This document shows positions 31,136 through 39,176 of a stretch of 64,000 nt of DNA, in pieces (within the stretch, counting starts at the first letter, position 1; the number at the start of each line of letters is the position of its first letter). The notes below the pieces were generated by a model. It searched no databases and was not told the origin of the DNA. It saw only the letters and a list, made by a program, of their open reading frames with translations. The stretch lies in assembly GCF_002362255.1 (NCBI RefSeq), contig NZ_LPVV01000040.1, positions 248,001 to 312,000 on the forward strand. The letters are read 5' to 3'. The translations under genes were made by a program, and so were the position numbers. Source of the stretch: Microbacterium sp. SZ1. GTDB lineage: Bacteria; Actinomycetota; Actinomycetes; Actinomycetales; Microbacteriaceae.

Positions 31136-33484
31136 ATGACCCACGCCGCTGACGCCCACGACCTCATCCGCGTGCAGGGCGCACGCGAGAACAACCTGAA
31201 GGAGGTCAGCGTCGACATCCCGAAACGACGCCTGACCGTGTTCACCGGTGTCTCGGGCTCGGGGAAGAGCTCCCTCGTCTTCGACACCATCGCCGCCGAG
31301 TCGCGGCGCATGATCGACGAGACCTACAGCGCCTTCGTGCAGGGGTTCATGCCCTCTGTGCCTCGGCCCGACGTCGACGTGCTCGAGGGGCTGACCACGG
31401 CGATCATCGTCGACCAGGAGCGACTGGGGGCCAATCCGCGCTCCACTGTCGGCACGGTGACGGATGCCAACGCCATGCTGCGCATCCTCTTCAGCAAGCT
31501 GGGGCAGCCGTACATCGGCGGACCCACCGCGTTCTCGTTCAACATCCCGACGCAGAGGGCGAGCGGGGTGATGACGGGGCCGGGCGGCGAGAAGAAGATC
31601 GTCAAGGATGCGATCTATCTCGGCGGCATGTGTCCGCGATGCGAGGGCAGGGGAGCGGTCTCCGACCTCGACCTCTCGCAGATCGTCGACGAGTCGAAGT
31701 CGCTCGACGAGGGCGCCATCATGGTCCCCGGGTACACGGCCGACGGATGGATGGTGAAGGGCTTCTCCCAATCGGGCTTCTACCCGGGCGACAGGCCGAT
31801 CGCGGAGTTCACGGAGAAGCAGCGGCACCTGTTCCTCTACGGAGAGGTGACGAAGGTCAAGATCTCCGGGATCAACATGACCTACGAGGGACTGATCCCG
31901 AAGATCACGAAGTCGATGCTGTCGAAGGACCTGGAGGCTCTGCAGCCGCACGTCCGCGCCTTCGTCGAGCGGGTGGCGACGTTCGCAACCTGCCCGGAGT
32001 GCGACGGCACCCGCCTCACCGAGGGAGCGCGGTCGTCGAAGATCGACGGCATCAGCATCGCCGATGCCTGCCGCATGCAGGTCACCGACCTCGCGGAGTG
32101 GGTGCGCGGGCTCGATCTGCCCGGTGCCGGCCCGCTGCTCGACGCACTGCGGGCGAACCTCGACGCGTTCGTCACGCTCGGACTCGGCTATCTCAGCTTG
32201 GAGCGCCCCTCCGGCACCCTTTCCGGCGGAGAGGCGCAGCGCATCAAGATGCTGCGGCATCTCGGCTCCTCGCTCACCGACGTCACCTACGTGTTCGACG
32301 AGCCGACGATCGGCCTGCACCCGCATGACATCCAGCGGATGAACAGCCTGCTGCTGCGGTTGAGAGACAAGGGCAACACCGTCCTCGTCGTGGAGCACAA
32401 GCCTGAGACCATCGCGATCGGCGACCATGTGGTGGACCTTGGCCCCGGTGCGGGAAGCGCAGGAGGACAGATCTGCTTCGAGGGCACCGTCGCGGGTCTG
32501 CGGTCCAGCGCCACCCTCACCGGCTCGCACCTCGACGACCGCGCTCAGGTGAAGGATGCCGTCAGGAGCAGGTCGGGCGTCATCGAGATCCGGGGCGCGA
32601 ACGCGAACAACCTGCGGGACGTCGACGTCGACATTCCGACGGGGGTGCTCACGGTCGTCACCGGGGTCGCAGGATCGGGTAAGAGCTCCCTCATCCACGG
32701 CTCGGTCTCGAAGCGCGACGGCGTCGTGTCGATCGACCAGTCGGCGATCAAGGGGTCGCGGCGCAGCAACCCGGCGACGTACACCGGGCTCCTCGAACCC
32801 ATCCGCAAGGCGTTCGCCAAGGCGAACGGTGTGAAGCCCGCACTGTTCAGCGCGAACTCCGAGGGGGCGTGCCCCACCTGCAAGGGCGCGGGCGTGATCA
32901 TCACCGAGCTCGGATTCATGGACACCATCGAGACGCTGTGCGAGGACTGCGGGGGCAAGCGCTTCCAGGCCGCCGTGCTGGAGTACAAGCTCGGGGGCAA
33001 GGACATCACCGAGGTGCTCGATCTGCCCGTCTCCGAGGCCAGGGCGTTCTTCTCAGACGGCGAGGCCAAGCTGCCGGCCGCGGCGGCGATCCTCGGGAGG
33101 TTGGAGGACGTGGGGCTCGGCTACCTCGCCCTCGGACAGCCTCTGTCGACTCTGTCGGGTGGCGAGCGTCAGCGCATCAAGCTGGCGATCCAGATGGGGG
33201 AGAAGGGCGACGTCTACGTGCTGGACGAGCCGACGACCGGGCTGCATCTGGCGGATGTCCAGAACATCCTCGGACTGCTCGACCGGCTCGTCGAATCGGG
33301 CAAGACCGTGATCGTCATCGAGCACCATCAAGCCGTCATGGCCCACGCCGACTGGATCGTCGACATCGGCCCAGGCGCAGGGCACGACGGCGGACGCGTG
33401 GTGTTCGAGGGCACGCCCGCCGACCTGGTCGCGTCACGGGCGACGCTTACGGGCGAGCATCTTGCCGAGTACGTGGGCGCCTGA
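31136..33484 (+). CDS. Short UvrA paralogue (UvrA-like ABC ATPase, UvrA2 type)
   Basis: This 782-aa protein has two ABC ATPase modules: Walker A GVSGSGKSSL (about residue 38) and GVAGSGKSSL, signatures LSGGEAQRIKM and LSGGERQRIKLA, and Walker B regions YVFDEPTIGLH and YVLDEPTTGLH. Zinc-type Cys pairs are CPRCEGRG, CPECDGTR, CPTCKGAG and CEDCGGKR. Genuine UvrA is about 950 aa and has a UvrB-binding domain after the first Walker A; that insertion is missing here. Such paralogues give resistance to DNA-binding drugs (DrrC-like) rather than acting in standard excision repair. It follows the AraC and VOC genes. Confidence 0.9.
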   Translation: MTHAADAHDLIRVQGARENNLKEVSVDIPKRRLTVFTGVSGSGKSSLVFDTIAAESRRMIDETYSAFVQGFMPSVPRPDVDVLEGLTTAIIVDQERLGANPRSTVGTVTDANAMLRILFSKLGQPYIGGPTAFSFNIPTQRASGVMTGPGGEKKIVKDAIYLGGMCPRCEGRGAVSDLDLSQIVDESKSLDEGAIMVPGYTADGWMVKGFSQSGFYPGDRPIAEFTEKQRHLFLYGEVTKVKISGINMTYEGLIPKITKSMLSKDLEALQPHVRAFVERVATFATCPECDGTRLTEGARSSKIDGISIADACRMQVTDLAEWVRGLDLPGAGPLLDALRANLDAFVTLGLGYLSLERPSGTLSGGEAQRIKMLRHLGSSLTDVTYVFDEPTIGLHPHDIQRMNSLLLRLRDKGNTVLVVEHKPETIAIGDHVVDLGPGAGSAGGQICFEGTVAGLRSSATLTGSHLDDRAQVKDAVRSRSGVIEIRGANANNLRDVDVDIPTGVLTVVTGVAGSGKSSLIHGSVSKRDGVVSIDQSAIKGSRRSNPATYTGLLEPIRKAFAKANGVKPALFSANSEGACPTCKGAGVIITELGFMDTIETLCEDCGGKRFQAAVLEYKLGGKDITEVLDLPVSEARAFFSDGEAKLPAAAAILGRLEDVGLGYLALGQPLSTLSGGERQRIKLAIQMGEKGDVYVLDEPTTGLHLADVQNILGLLDRLVESGKTVIVIEHHQAVMAHADWIVDIGPGAGHDGGRVVFEGTPADLVASRATLTGEHLAEYVGA

Positions 33485-33503
33485 ATCCGGAGGAGGAGAA
33501 CCC

Positions 33504-33548
33504 ATGTCCCTCGTGCGCGTGCACGACTTCACGATCTCTCTGTCCTGA
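33504..33548 (+). pseudogene. 14-codon stub of a dihydrofolate-reductase-family (RibD C-domain) gene
   Basis: An ATG preceded by GGAGGAGG opens a frame reading MSLVRVHDFTISLS and then TGA. This is the characteristic N-terminus of actinobacterial DHFR-family proteins (VRVHDFTISLDGY...), which frequently follow UvrA-like or VOC genes, but the remaining 170 or so codons are gone. A clean break right after ISL suggests an internal or 3' deletion. The identification rests on 13 residues plus the intact ribosome-binding site. Confidence 0.55.
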
Positions 33549-33582
33549 ACTCGAACCGGCGAGCGCACTACGAGGCGGTTTC

Positions 33583-34434
33583 TCAGGTGCGCTCCTTGCG
33601 GGCGACGATCGTGAAGGTGCTCGGCACCAGGTCGCGCTCGGACTCGGGCCAGGCGTATCCGCCCGGGACCTCGACCATGCGCGAGCTGAATCGCCAGGGG
33701 AGTGTCCGCCCCTCGTCGAAGTGCACGAGACGGAGTCCTGCGCGAAGCAGCGCGCCGAGGATCTCGGAGAGCGGGTGCGGCCACTCGTAGGTGCGAGCGT
33801 GCGCGACGGTGCCCTCGCCGGCGTATGTCGACGCGTCATCCCATTGCTGAGCATGGCCGTCGCCGAAGTACGGGTATCGGATGGTGAGTGCCGGCGCGTT
33901 CTCGTCGAGTGCGTAGAGCGAGGGGTGTCCGTCGCGGATGAAGAACGTGCCGCCATCTCGCAGCAGACCGAAGATCTGTTCGGCCCAGCGCTCCAGATCA
34001 TCCAGCCAGCAGATCGTGCCGATGCTGGTATAGACCACGTCGAAGTCGCCGCTCACGGCGGCACGGGCGTCGAGCACGTCGGTCTGCACCCAGGTGGCGG
34101 TCACGCCCGTCCGCCGAGCGAGTTCCGCGCCGGCGGTCAGAGCGGGCTCCGAGAAGTCCACGCCGGTGACTCGCGCACCGGCTCGCGCCAGAGAGATCGT
34201 GTCGGTGCCGATGTGGCACTGCAGATGGCAGAGATCGAGCCCAGACAGAGTGCCGGTCGGCAGAAATCGCTCGAGCACGGGGACATCCGCGCGGACGACG
34301 TCGCTGAGATGCGACGGGTCATCGAACGCCTCGAGCCCGTAAGCGACCTGATGCAGGGGTACTCGGTCGTCCCAGTTCCGACGATTGGCCGCGCGGGCGT
34401 CAGCCCACGTCACTTCCACAGAGTCACCGTCCAC
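33583..34434 (-). CDS. Class I SAM-dependent methyltransferase
   Basis: This 283-aa methyltransferase has a conserved actinobacterial N-terminus (ARAANRRNWDDRVPLH) and the SAM-binding sequence SGLDLCHLQCHIGTDTISLARAGARVTGVDFS, then VYTSIGTICWLDDLERWA. The C-terminal half has WPHPLSEILGALLRAGLRL. The hydrophobic GLDLCHLQCHIG in place of the usual GxGxG is typical of this subfamily. The substrate is unknown, perhaps a small molecule. The GTG at 34434 is set by a -10 box at 34441-34446. The short gap to the DHFR stub suggests the deletion joined these genes. Confidence 0.86.
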   Translation of the reverse strand: MDGDSVEVTWADARAANRRNWDDRVPLHQVAYGLEAFDDPSHLSDVVRADVPVLERFLPTGTLSGLDLCHLQCHIGTDTISLARAGARVTGVDFSEPALTAGAELARRTGVTATWVQTDVLDARAAVSGDFDVVYTSIGTICWLDDLERWAEQIFGLLRDGGTFFIRDGHPSLYALDENAPALTIRYPYFGDGHAQQWDDASTYAGEGTVAHARTYEWPHPLSEILGALLRAGLRLVHFDEGRTLPWRFSSRMVEVPGGYAWPESERDLVPSTFTIVARKERT

Positions 34435-34440
34435 GGAGCG

Positions 34441-34446
34441 AGCCTA
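34441..34446 (-). promoter_or_regulatory. -10 box TAGGCT, leaderless promoter of the methyltransferase gene
   Basis: TAGGCT on the minus strand ends 6 nt before the GTG at 34434. No ribosome-binding site precedes the codon. Confidence 0.55.
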
Positions 34447-34476
34447 TCGACCGGAAGGCGGAACCCCGAGTAACCG

Positions 34477-34490
34477 ATAATGTACATTAT
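34477..34490. promoter_or_regulatory. Perfect AT-rich 14-bp palindrome ATAATGTACATTAT
   Basis: This exactly self-complementary, AT-rich sequence stands out in very GC-rich DNA and lies midway between two divergent leaderless promoters (34441-34446 and 34519-34524). It looks like a dimeric repressor operator; ATGT/ACAT half-sites are seen for PadR and some TetR/MarR proteins. The cognate regulator is not identifiable in the window. Confidence 0.55.
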
Positions 34491-34518
34491 GTCAGGTCAC
34501 GAAGAACTGCCCTGAGAC

Positions 34519-34524
34519 TAGGCT
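34519..34524 (+). promoter_or_regulatory. -10 box TAGGCT, leaderless promoter of the 282-aa protein
   Basis: TAGGCT ends 6 nt before the ATG at 34531. It is symmetrical in design to the divergent methyltransferase promoter, with the AT palindrome between them. Confidence 0.55.
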
Positions 34525-34530
34525 CGATCC

Positions 34531-35379
34531 ATGTTCCGCCCCCGCCCCCGCTCCCTCGAACTCCGCGTGGACCGGGACAGCGTCGCGATGGGTGACGACG
34601 TCGTCTCCCACGCCGGCGTGTTGTCCGTCCCGCGAGGGACGTTGCTCAGCGCGGCGATCGAGCGATGCTCGCCCGAGATCAAGGCACCTGGATGGTCCTG
34701 GGTCGCTGTCGTCGATGGCATGGCCGCCGCGGTCTGGTCCGTCGACCACGGCGTGCACCTGCTCGTCCCTGACCGGAAGCTCTCGCGCGGACCGGTCGAG
34801 GTCTTCTTCCGCTACTTCGCCCAGATCGATCCTGTCTGGTTGTTCGACCGCCTCGCGCGCGGAGAAAGACCCGACCGGCGTGCGCTCGAGGAGCAGTATG
34901 CGCCGATCGCGCGCGAGAGGTACCGGGCAGAGCTGCGTCGCCGGGAACGCGAGCTCGACGGGCGCCTGCTGAGCACTGCCTGCGTCGAGGCACTCCGCCA
35001 CTACGGCGCCGAGTTCACCCTGCACGCCGATGTGGCGTGCGAATTCACACACGACGCAGACGCCTGGGTCGTTCGTCGGGCGGACACGATGTTCCAGGTC
35101 TTCCGCGGCGGCGGTGGCCCGATCGCGTCGCTCCGACCCCACGCTTTCGGCGAGGCGTGGCTCGTCGGCATGCTCGGCGCGGCCGTTCGCGCCGCCGAAG
35201 GCTGGGAAGCCCTCCCCGACGCCCACGTCTCCCCCGACCTCGAACTCACTCGATCCGGCGGCCGGTGGACGTCGCGCGGACCGACGGTCGTGCAGGTGCA
35301 CTCCGAGCTCGCCGCTAGTGTCGCACAGCTCGCCCACGGGCGTTCGGTCTCGCAGATGCTCGAGGTGTTCGACGTCTGA
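34531..35379 (+). CDS. Hypothetical protein, 282 aa, no recognised family
   Basis: I do not recognise this protein. It has an N-terminal basic stretch (MFRPRPRSLELRV), no signal peptide and no clear membrane helix. Trp-rich segments (APGWSWVAVVDGMAAAVWSVD) lie near residue 52, then an acidic/basic helix RALEEQYAPIARERYRAEL around residues 115-133, and a C-terminal part ending RSVSQMLEVFDV. The coding signal is strong (third-position GC, no in-frame stops, leaderless promoter). It is probably cytoplasmic, and nothing around it suggests a function. Confidence 0.8.
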   Translation: MFRPRPRSLELRVDRDSVAMGDDVVSHAGVLSVPRGTLLSAAIERCSPEIKAPGWSWVAVVDGMAAAVWSVDHGVHLLVPDRKLSRGPVEVFFRYFAQIDPVWLFDRLARGERPDRRALEEQYAPIARERYRAELRRRERELDGRLLSTACVEALRHYGAEFTLHADVACEFTHDADAWVVRRADTMFQVFRGGGGPIASLRPHAFGEAWLVGMLGAAVRAAEGWEALPDAHVSPDLELTRSGGRWTSRGPTVVQVHSELAASVAQLAHGRSVSQMLEVFDV

Positions 35380-35407
35380 GGCGGCCAGAGCCGTCCCCGA
35401 CCAGGAG

Positions 35408-35413
35408 TAGCGT
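35408..35413 (+). promoter_or_regulatory. -10 box TAGCGT, leaderless promoter of an MFS gene
   Basis: TAGCGT ends 6 nt before the GTG at 35420. GGAGGG fills the spacer but touches the start codon, so it is unlikely to act as a ribosome-binding site. Confidence 0.5.
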
Positions 35414-35419
35414 GGAGGG

Positions 35420-36745
35420 GTGACGTCGGCCGCCCACTCCCCCGCTTCGCGCCCGGGATGGAAGGCCTGGCTGATCTGGTCGGTGGGAGTGGCCGCCTAC
35501 GTCCTCGCCATCACGAACCGCACCTCTCTCGGCGCAGTCGGCGTCGACGCGGCCGACCGCTTCATGGCGGATGCCTCGACGCTCGCGCTCTTCGCCGTGG
35601 TGCAGCTCGCGGTCTACGGCGGAATGCAGATTCCCATCGGCATCCTGCTCGATCGCTACGGCTCCCGTCCGATCATGACGGCGGGCATGCTGCTGATGGC
35701 TCTGGGGCAGCTGACGATGGCCCTCTCCCCCAGCATCGGCATCGCGATCGTCGCCCGTATCCTGCTCGGTGCAGGCGATGCCGCCGTGTTCCCGGCGGTC
35801 CTGCGCCTCGTCGCCACCTGGTTCCCTGCGCAGCGCGGCCCGATCATGGTGCAGTTCACGGGGATCATCGGACAGGCCGGCCAGCTCATCGCGCTCGTGC
35901 CGCTCGCAGCCCTTCTGCATGCGACGACGTGGACGGTGACGTTCGGCAGCATCGCGGGACTCGGTGCGCTCTTCACGGTGCTGGTGGCCATCGTCATCCG
36001 CAATCATCCGCCGGAGCGGGATGCCGATGTCTCGGTCAACACGGACACCGGCGTGGTGCGGGTCGTGACGTCCGCGATCGACACCGGCGTCGGCATCCGT
36101 GCGGCATGGGCGCACCCCGGCACCCGCCTCGCCTTCTGGTCGCACTTCACGACACCCTTCGCCGGCACCGCGTTCATCCTGCTCTGGGGCATGCCGTTCC
36201 TCACCGCGGCGCAGGGACTCGACACCGCCCACGCCGCAGGCATCATCTCGGTCTACGTCGTCGCCGGAATGGCACTCGGACCGGTCATCGGAGAGCTGTC
36301 GCGGCGGCTGCCGAACCAGCGCTCTTTCGCACTCGTCCTCCCTGCGGTGGTACTGCAGCTCCTCGCGTGGACGACCGTGATCGCGCTCCCCGGGCCTGCC
36401 CCGGTCTGGTTGCTCTACCTGCTGGCGGTGGCCCTCGCTACGGGAGGCCCCGCCAGTATGATCGCGTTCGATCACGCGCGCACCCACAACCCGACTCACC
36501 GCCTGAGCACCGCCACCGGTGTGACGAACGCGGGTGGGTTCATCGCCGCCCTGATAGCGATCTTCCTGATCGGTCTCGCGCTCGATCTGCAGGGCGCGGG
36601 TACGCCCGAGACATACTCGCTGGACGCGTTCCGCATCGCATTCCTGATGCCGATCCCGCTCTGGCTCCTCGGGATGACGTTCATCCTCATCGAGCGCAAG
36701 CGCACCCGCATCCGGATGGGTCTGGATCCGGAACGTCGTCGCTGA
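35420..36745 (+). CDS. Major facilitator superfamily transporter
   Basis: This 441-aa transporter has about 12 membrane helices. The MFS loop 2-3 motif is seen as GILLDRYGSRPIMTAGMLLM, and helix 4 carries RILLGAGDAAVFPAVLRLVATWFPAQRGP. The second half starts near TRLAFWSHFTTPFAG. The length is normal. The family is close to anion:cation or nitrate/nitrite-like MFS proteins, but the substrate cannot be predicted. It is convergent with the arginase-like gene, only 14 bp apart. Confidence 0.88.
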   Translation: MTSAAHSPASRPGWKAWLIWSVGVAAYVLAITNRTSLGAVGVDAADRFMADASTLALFAVVQLAVYGGMQIPIGILLDRYGSRPIMTAGMLLMALGQLTMALSPSIGIAIVARILLGAGDAAVFPAVLRLVATWFPAQRGPIMVQFTGIIGQAGQLIALVPLAALLHATTWTVTFGSIAGLGALFTVLVAIVIRNHPPERDADVSVNTDTGVVRVVTSAIDTGVGIRAAWAHPGTRLAFWSHFTTPFAGTAFILLWGMPFLTAAQGLDTAHAAGIISVYVVAGMALGPVIGELSRRLPNQRSFALVLPAVVLQLLAWTTVIALPGPAPVWLLYLLAVALATGGPASMIAFDHARTHNPTHRLSTATGVTNAGGFIAALIAIFLIGLALDLQGAGTPETYSLDAFRIAFLMPIPLWLLGMTFILIERKRTRIRMGLDPERRR

Positions 36746-36759
36746 TCTCCGTCCCCGAC

Positions 36760-37572
36760 TCAGCGGAGCAGGTGCTGCACCGTCTCGATGATGAGCTCCA
36801 GGCTGACCTGCTCCGGCACCTCGGCGTCGCCGGCTTCGAACTCCGCCAGCTCGATGCCCTTCACAGCATCGATCGGCAGCGCGGCGAAGATCCCGGCGAT
36901 CTGATGGGGCAGAAGGCCGTCGGCGACGCGATAGGCCGCGGGGATGTACCCCGGCTCGAGCACGTCCCAGTCGACATGGATCCACACCGGACGCCCGTCG
37001 ACGAGTTCGAGCACGCGCTCCGGGGTGCTGTCCGCCGGAGCGAGCACCGTCGCTCCCGCATCCGCGAGGAGCTCGGCCTCGGCCGGATCGATGTCCCGGC
37101 CGCCGACGATCACGACGCGTGACGGATCGATCCCTGCACCGTGCCCGCTGTCCCAGAGACCGCTCGCGGCGGCGAGCACCATGCCGCCCAGGTATCCGGA
37201 CTCGGTGGTGTCCGGGGTGTTGAAGTCGCCGTGCGCATCGATCCAGAGCACGACTACATCGGGATACCGCTCGGCGACGGTGGGCAGCGTGCCCAGGCTC
37301 GCGGCGCACGTGTTCGTGGCGAGCAGCGGCAGCTGTCCCCCGTCGATCGCCGCGCTCACGGCGTCCCGGAGTCCGTGCAGCGTCTCTTCGGCCTCGGGCA
37401 GCGCGCTCGTCCAGTCGTCCGTCCTCGCCGCGCTCGGAGCACCGACCGTCTGGGGTGCCGTGCCCAGGAGTGCGGCAAGCCGCTCCCCCACGAGACGCGC
37501 GCCCACGAGCGCGCCCTCCGTGCGATCGGCGACGCGGCCCTGGGAGACGATGAGCGAGAAGCGGGAGGTCAT
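36760..37572 (-). CDS. Arginase/agmatinase-family ureohydrolase-like protein
   Basis: This 270-aa protein has the manganese-binding motifs of the ureohydrolase fold: LWIDAHGDFNTPDTTES (DAHGD), then WIHVDWDVLEPGYIPA in place of the canonical SxDxDxxDP, and KGIELAEFEAGD near the end. Family members hydrolyse guanidino compounds (arginine, agmatine, formiminoglutamate). The second metal motif reads HVDWDVLEP, which keeps both Asp. The ATG at 37572 begins MTSRFSLIVSQGRVADRTEGA. It sits next to an MFS transporter and a SUMF1-like gene with no clear pathway link. Confidence 0.87.
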   Translation of the reverse strand: MTSRFSLIVSQGRVADRTEGALVGARLVGERLAALLGTAPQTVGAPSAARTDDWTSALPEAEETLHGLRDAVSAAIDGGQLPLLATNTCAASLGTLPTVAERYPDVVVLWIDAHGDFNTPDTTESGYLGGMVLAAASGLWDSGHGAGIDPSRVVIVGGRDIDPAEAELLADAGATVLAPADSTPERVLELVDGRPVWIHVDWDVLEPGYIPAAYRVADGLLPHQIAGIFAALPIDAVKGIELAEFEAGDAEVPEQVSLELIIETVQHLLR

Positions 37573-37630
37573 CCTCTCAGCTTCGCACTTATCCGGTATA
37601 CCGGGCAAAACGGCGGCGCGGCCGCCCCGA

Positions 37631-38386
37631 TCAGCCCTGGGAACGCCGCAGCGGTGTCCAGCCGAAAGGGATCGGGCCGTTCGAGAACGATCGCTCTCGA
37701 TCGTCCTGCGCCGACCAACCCTGGGCGGCCCGCGGGCCGTCGAACTCCCCTCGCGCGACCCGGAACCCGACGTCGTCCTGGGCTGTGCGCGGAGATCCAC
37801 CGCGACGAACGGAAGCCCGGACGCTCCATGCCTCATCGGCGAACGCGCCGCCGCGGAAGACCCGGTACTCGCCGTAGCGCTCAGGATCGAGCAGGTCCCA
37901 GCACCACTCCCATGTGTTTCCGAGCGTGTCGAAGAGGCCGAAGAGGTTCGGGAGCTTGCCGCCGACGTCTCGCGGCGTGCGGATGCCGTCGGCGCTCGTC
38001 CACGCGGCATCCAAGAGCGGCGCGTAGTGCGGTCCGACCGATCCCGCGCGGCAGGCGTACTCCCACTCCGCTTCGGTGGGCAGCCGGTATCCGCCCGCAG
38101 TGACGTCCCACTCGACGTCCTCGCCGTCGAAGTGGTACACCGGATCGAGCCCCTCCCACTCGGATGCCGCGTTGCAGAAGTGCACGGCCCGCAACCAGCT
38201 CACGTCGACGGCCGGACGGCGCGGATGCCGCGAGGGGACGGGGAGGATCTCCGCCAGCTGCTCCTCGGTCACGGCGAACACGCCGATCTCGAAGCTCTCC
38301 AGTTCCACGGTGCGCTCCGCCTTGCGTCGCGCGTCGTGCAGCGTCACGCGCCCCGCCGGCAGACTCCGCATCTCGATATCGGTCAC
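37631..38386 (-). CDS. SUMF1/FGE-like domain protein lacking the FGE cysteines
   Basis: This 251-aa formylglycine-generating-enzyme-like protein has GGYRLPTEAEWEYACRAG, DTLGNTWEWCWDLLDPERYG and FRGGAFADEAWSVRASVRRGG ending in DDVGFRVAR. In true FGE two Cys in the segment after GGSW bind copper and oxidise sulfatase Cys; here this stretch has none, so sulfatase maturation is unlikely and a structural or other oxidative role is more probable. No sulfatase gene is in view. The GTG at 38386 overlaps the SGNH stop (GTGA), so the two are co-expressed. Confidence 0.85.
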   Translation of the reverse strand: MTDIEMRSLPAGRVTLHDARRKAERTVELESFEIGVFAVTEEQLAEILPVPSRHPRRPAVDVSWLRAVHFCNAASEWEGLDPVYHFDGEDVEWDVTAGGYRLPTEAEWEYACRAGSVGPHYAPLLDAAWTSADGIRTPRDVGGKLPNLFGLFDTLGNTWEWCWDLLDPERYGEYRVFRGGAFADEAWSVRASVRRGGSPRTAQDDVGFRVARGEFDGPRAAQGWSAQDDRERSFSNGPIPFGWTPLRRSQG

Positions 38387-39141
38387 GCGCCGGGCGCCCG
38401 CTCGACCCAGGTCGGGTACTTCGCCGCACGCCCGTCGCCCGACGAGGTGCGCGTGAGGCGACGACGCACCCACGGACCGACGAATTCACGGTAGTAAGCC
38501 AGTCCCGACGGCCCGGCCATCGCGGCCGCGGTCGGAGACCACCAGGCAGCAGGTGGCTCGAACCCCAGCGCCTGCAGCACCCGTGCCGCCACGCGATGAT
38601 GCCCGGCCGCATTCATGTGCAGGCGATCCTCCGACCAGTACGGCGGTCGGGCGAGCTCCCGGTCGGGCCAGTTGAGCGCGCGGACGACGTCGGGGCGGTC
38701 CTCGACCCGCCGCAGCACCGCCTCGGAGAGCAGATCACCGCGGCGCTGGACGACGGTGCCCATGGGCAGCTGGCCGCTGGGATTCGCACCCGACAGCAGG
38801 ATCAGGGTCACGCCCTCCTCGTCGCACCGACGCAGCACGCGACTGAACGCGTCCGCGATGTGCTCGAGGTCGGATCGAGGACGCAGCATGTCGTTGCCAC
38901 CGCCGTTGAACGAGAGGTGCGTCGGACGCAGCGCCAACGCCGGCTCCAGCTGCTGCTCGACGATCGGCCAGGCGAGCTTCCCCCGGATGGCGAGGTTCGC
39001 ATACTGGATCGGATGTCCGGACGCATCCGCCCATCCCTGCGCGACGAGATCGGCCCAGCCCCGTTCTCGTCCGTCGGGCAGCGCGTCGCCCACCCCCTCG
39101 GTGAAGGAGTCGCCGATAGCCACGTAGCGCACATCTGTCAC
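38383..39141 (-). CDS. SGNH/GDSL hydrolase (second copy)
   Basis: This 252-aa paralogue of the protein encoded at 8826-9656 shares IGDSFTEGVGDALPDG (nucleophile Ser), YANLAIRGKLAW, NGGGNDMLRP and DRLHMNAAGHHRVA (Asp-His). It is an esterase/acyl hydrolase of unknown substrate. The GTG at 39141 follows a TATGCT -10 box by 6 nt, indicating a leaderless mRNA. It is coupled to the SUMF1-like gene downstream by a GTGA overlap, the only clue to shared function. Confidence 0.88.
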   Translation of the reverse strand: MTDVRYVAIGDSFTEGVGDALPDGRERGWADLVAQGWADASGHPIQYANLAIRGKLAWPIVEQQLEPALALRPTHLSFNGGGNDMLRPRSDLEHIADAFSRVLRRCDEEGVTLILLSGANPSGQLPMGTVVQRRGDLLSEAVLRRVEDRPDVVRALNWPDRELARPPYWSEDRLHMNAAGHHRVAARVLQALGFEPPAAWWSPTAAAMAGPSGLAYYREFVGPWVRRRLTRTSSGDGRAAKYPTWVERAPGA

Positions 39142-39147
39142 CTCGCC

Positions 39148-39153
39148 AGCATA
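39148..39153 (-). promoter_or_regulatory. -10 box TATGCT, leaderless promoter of the SGNH-SUMF1 pair
   Basis: TATGCT on the minus strand ends exactly 6 nt before the GTG at 39141. Confidence 0.55.
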
Positions 39154-39176
39154 TTGGCGGAACGATGGTGCGCGGC

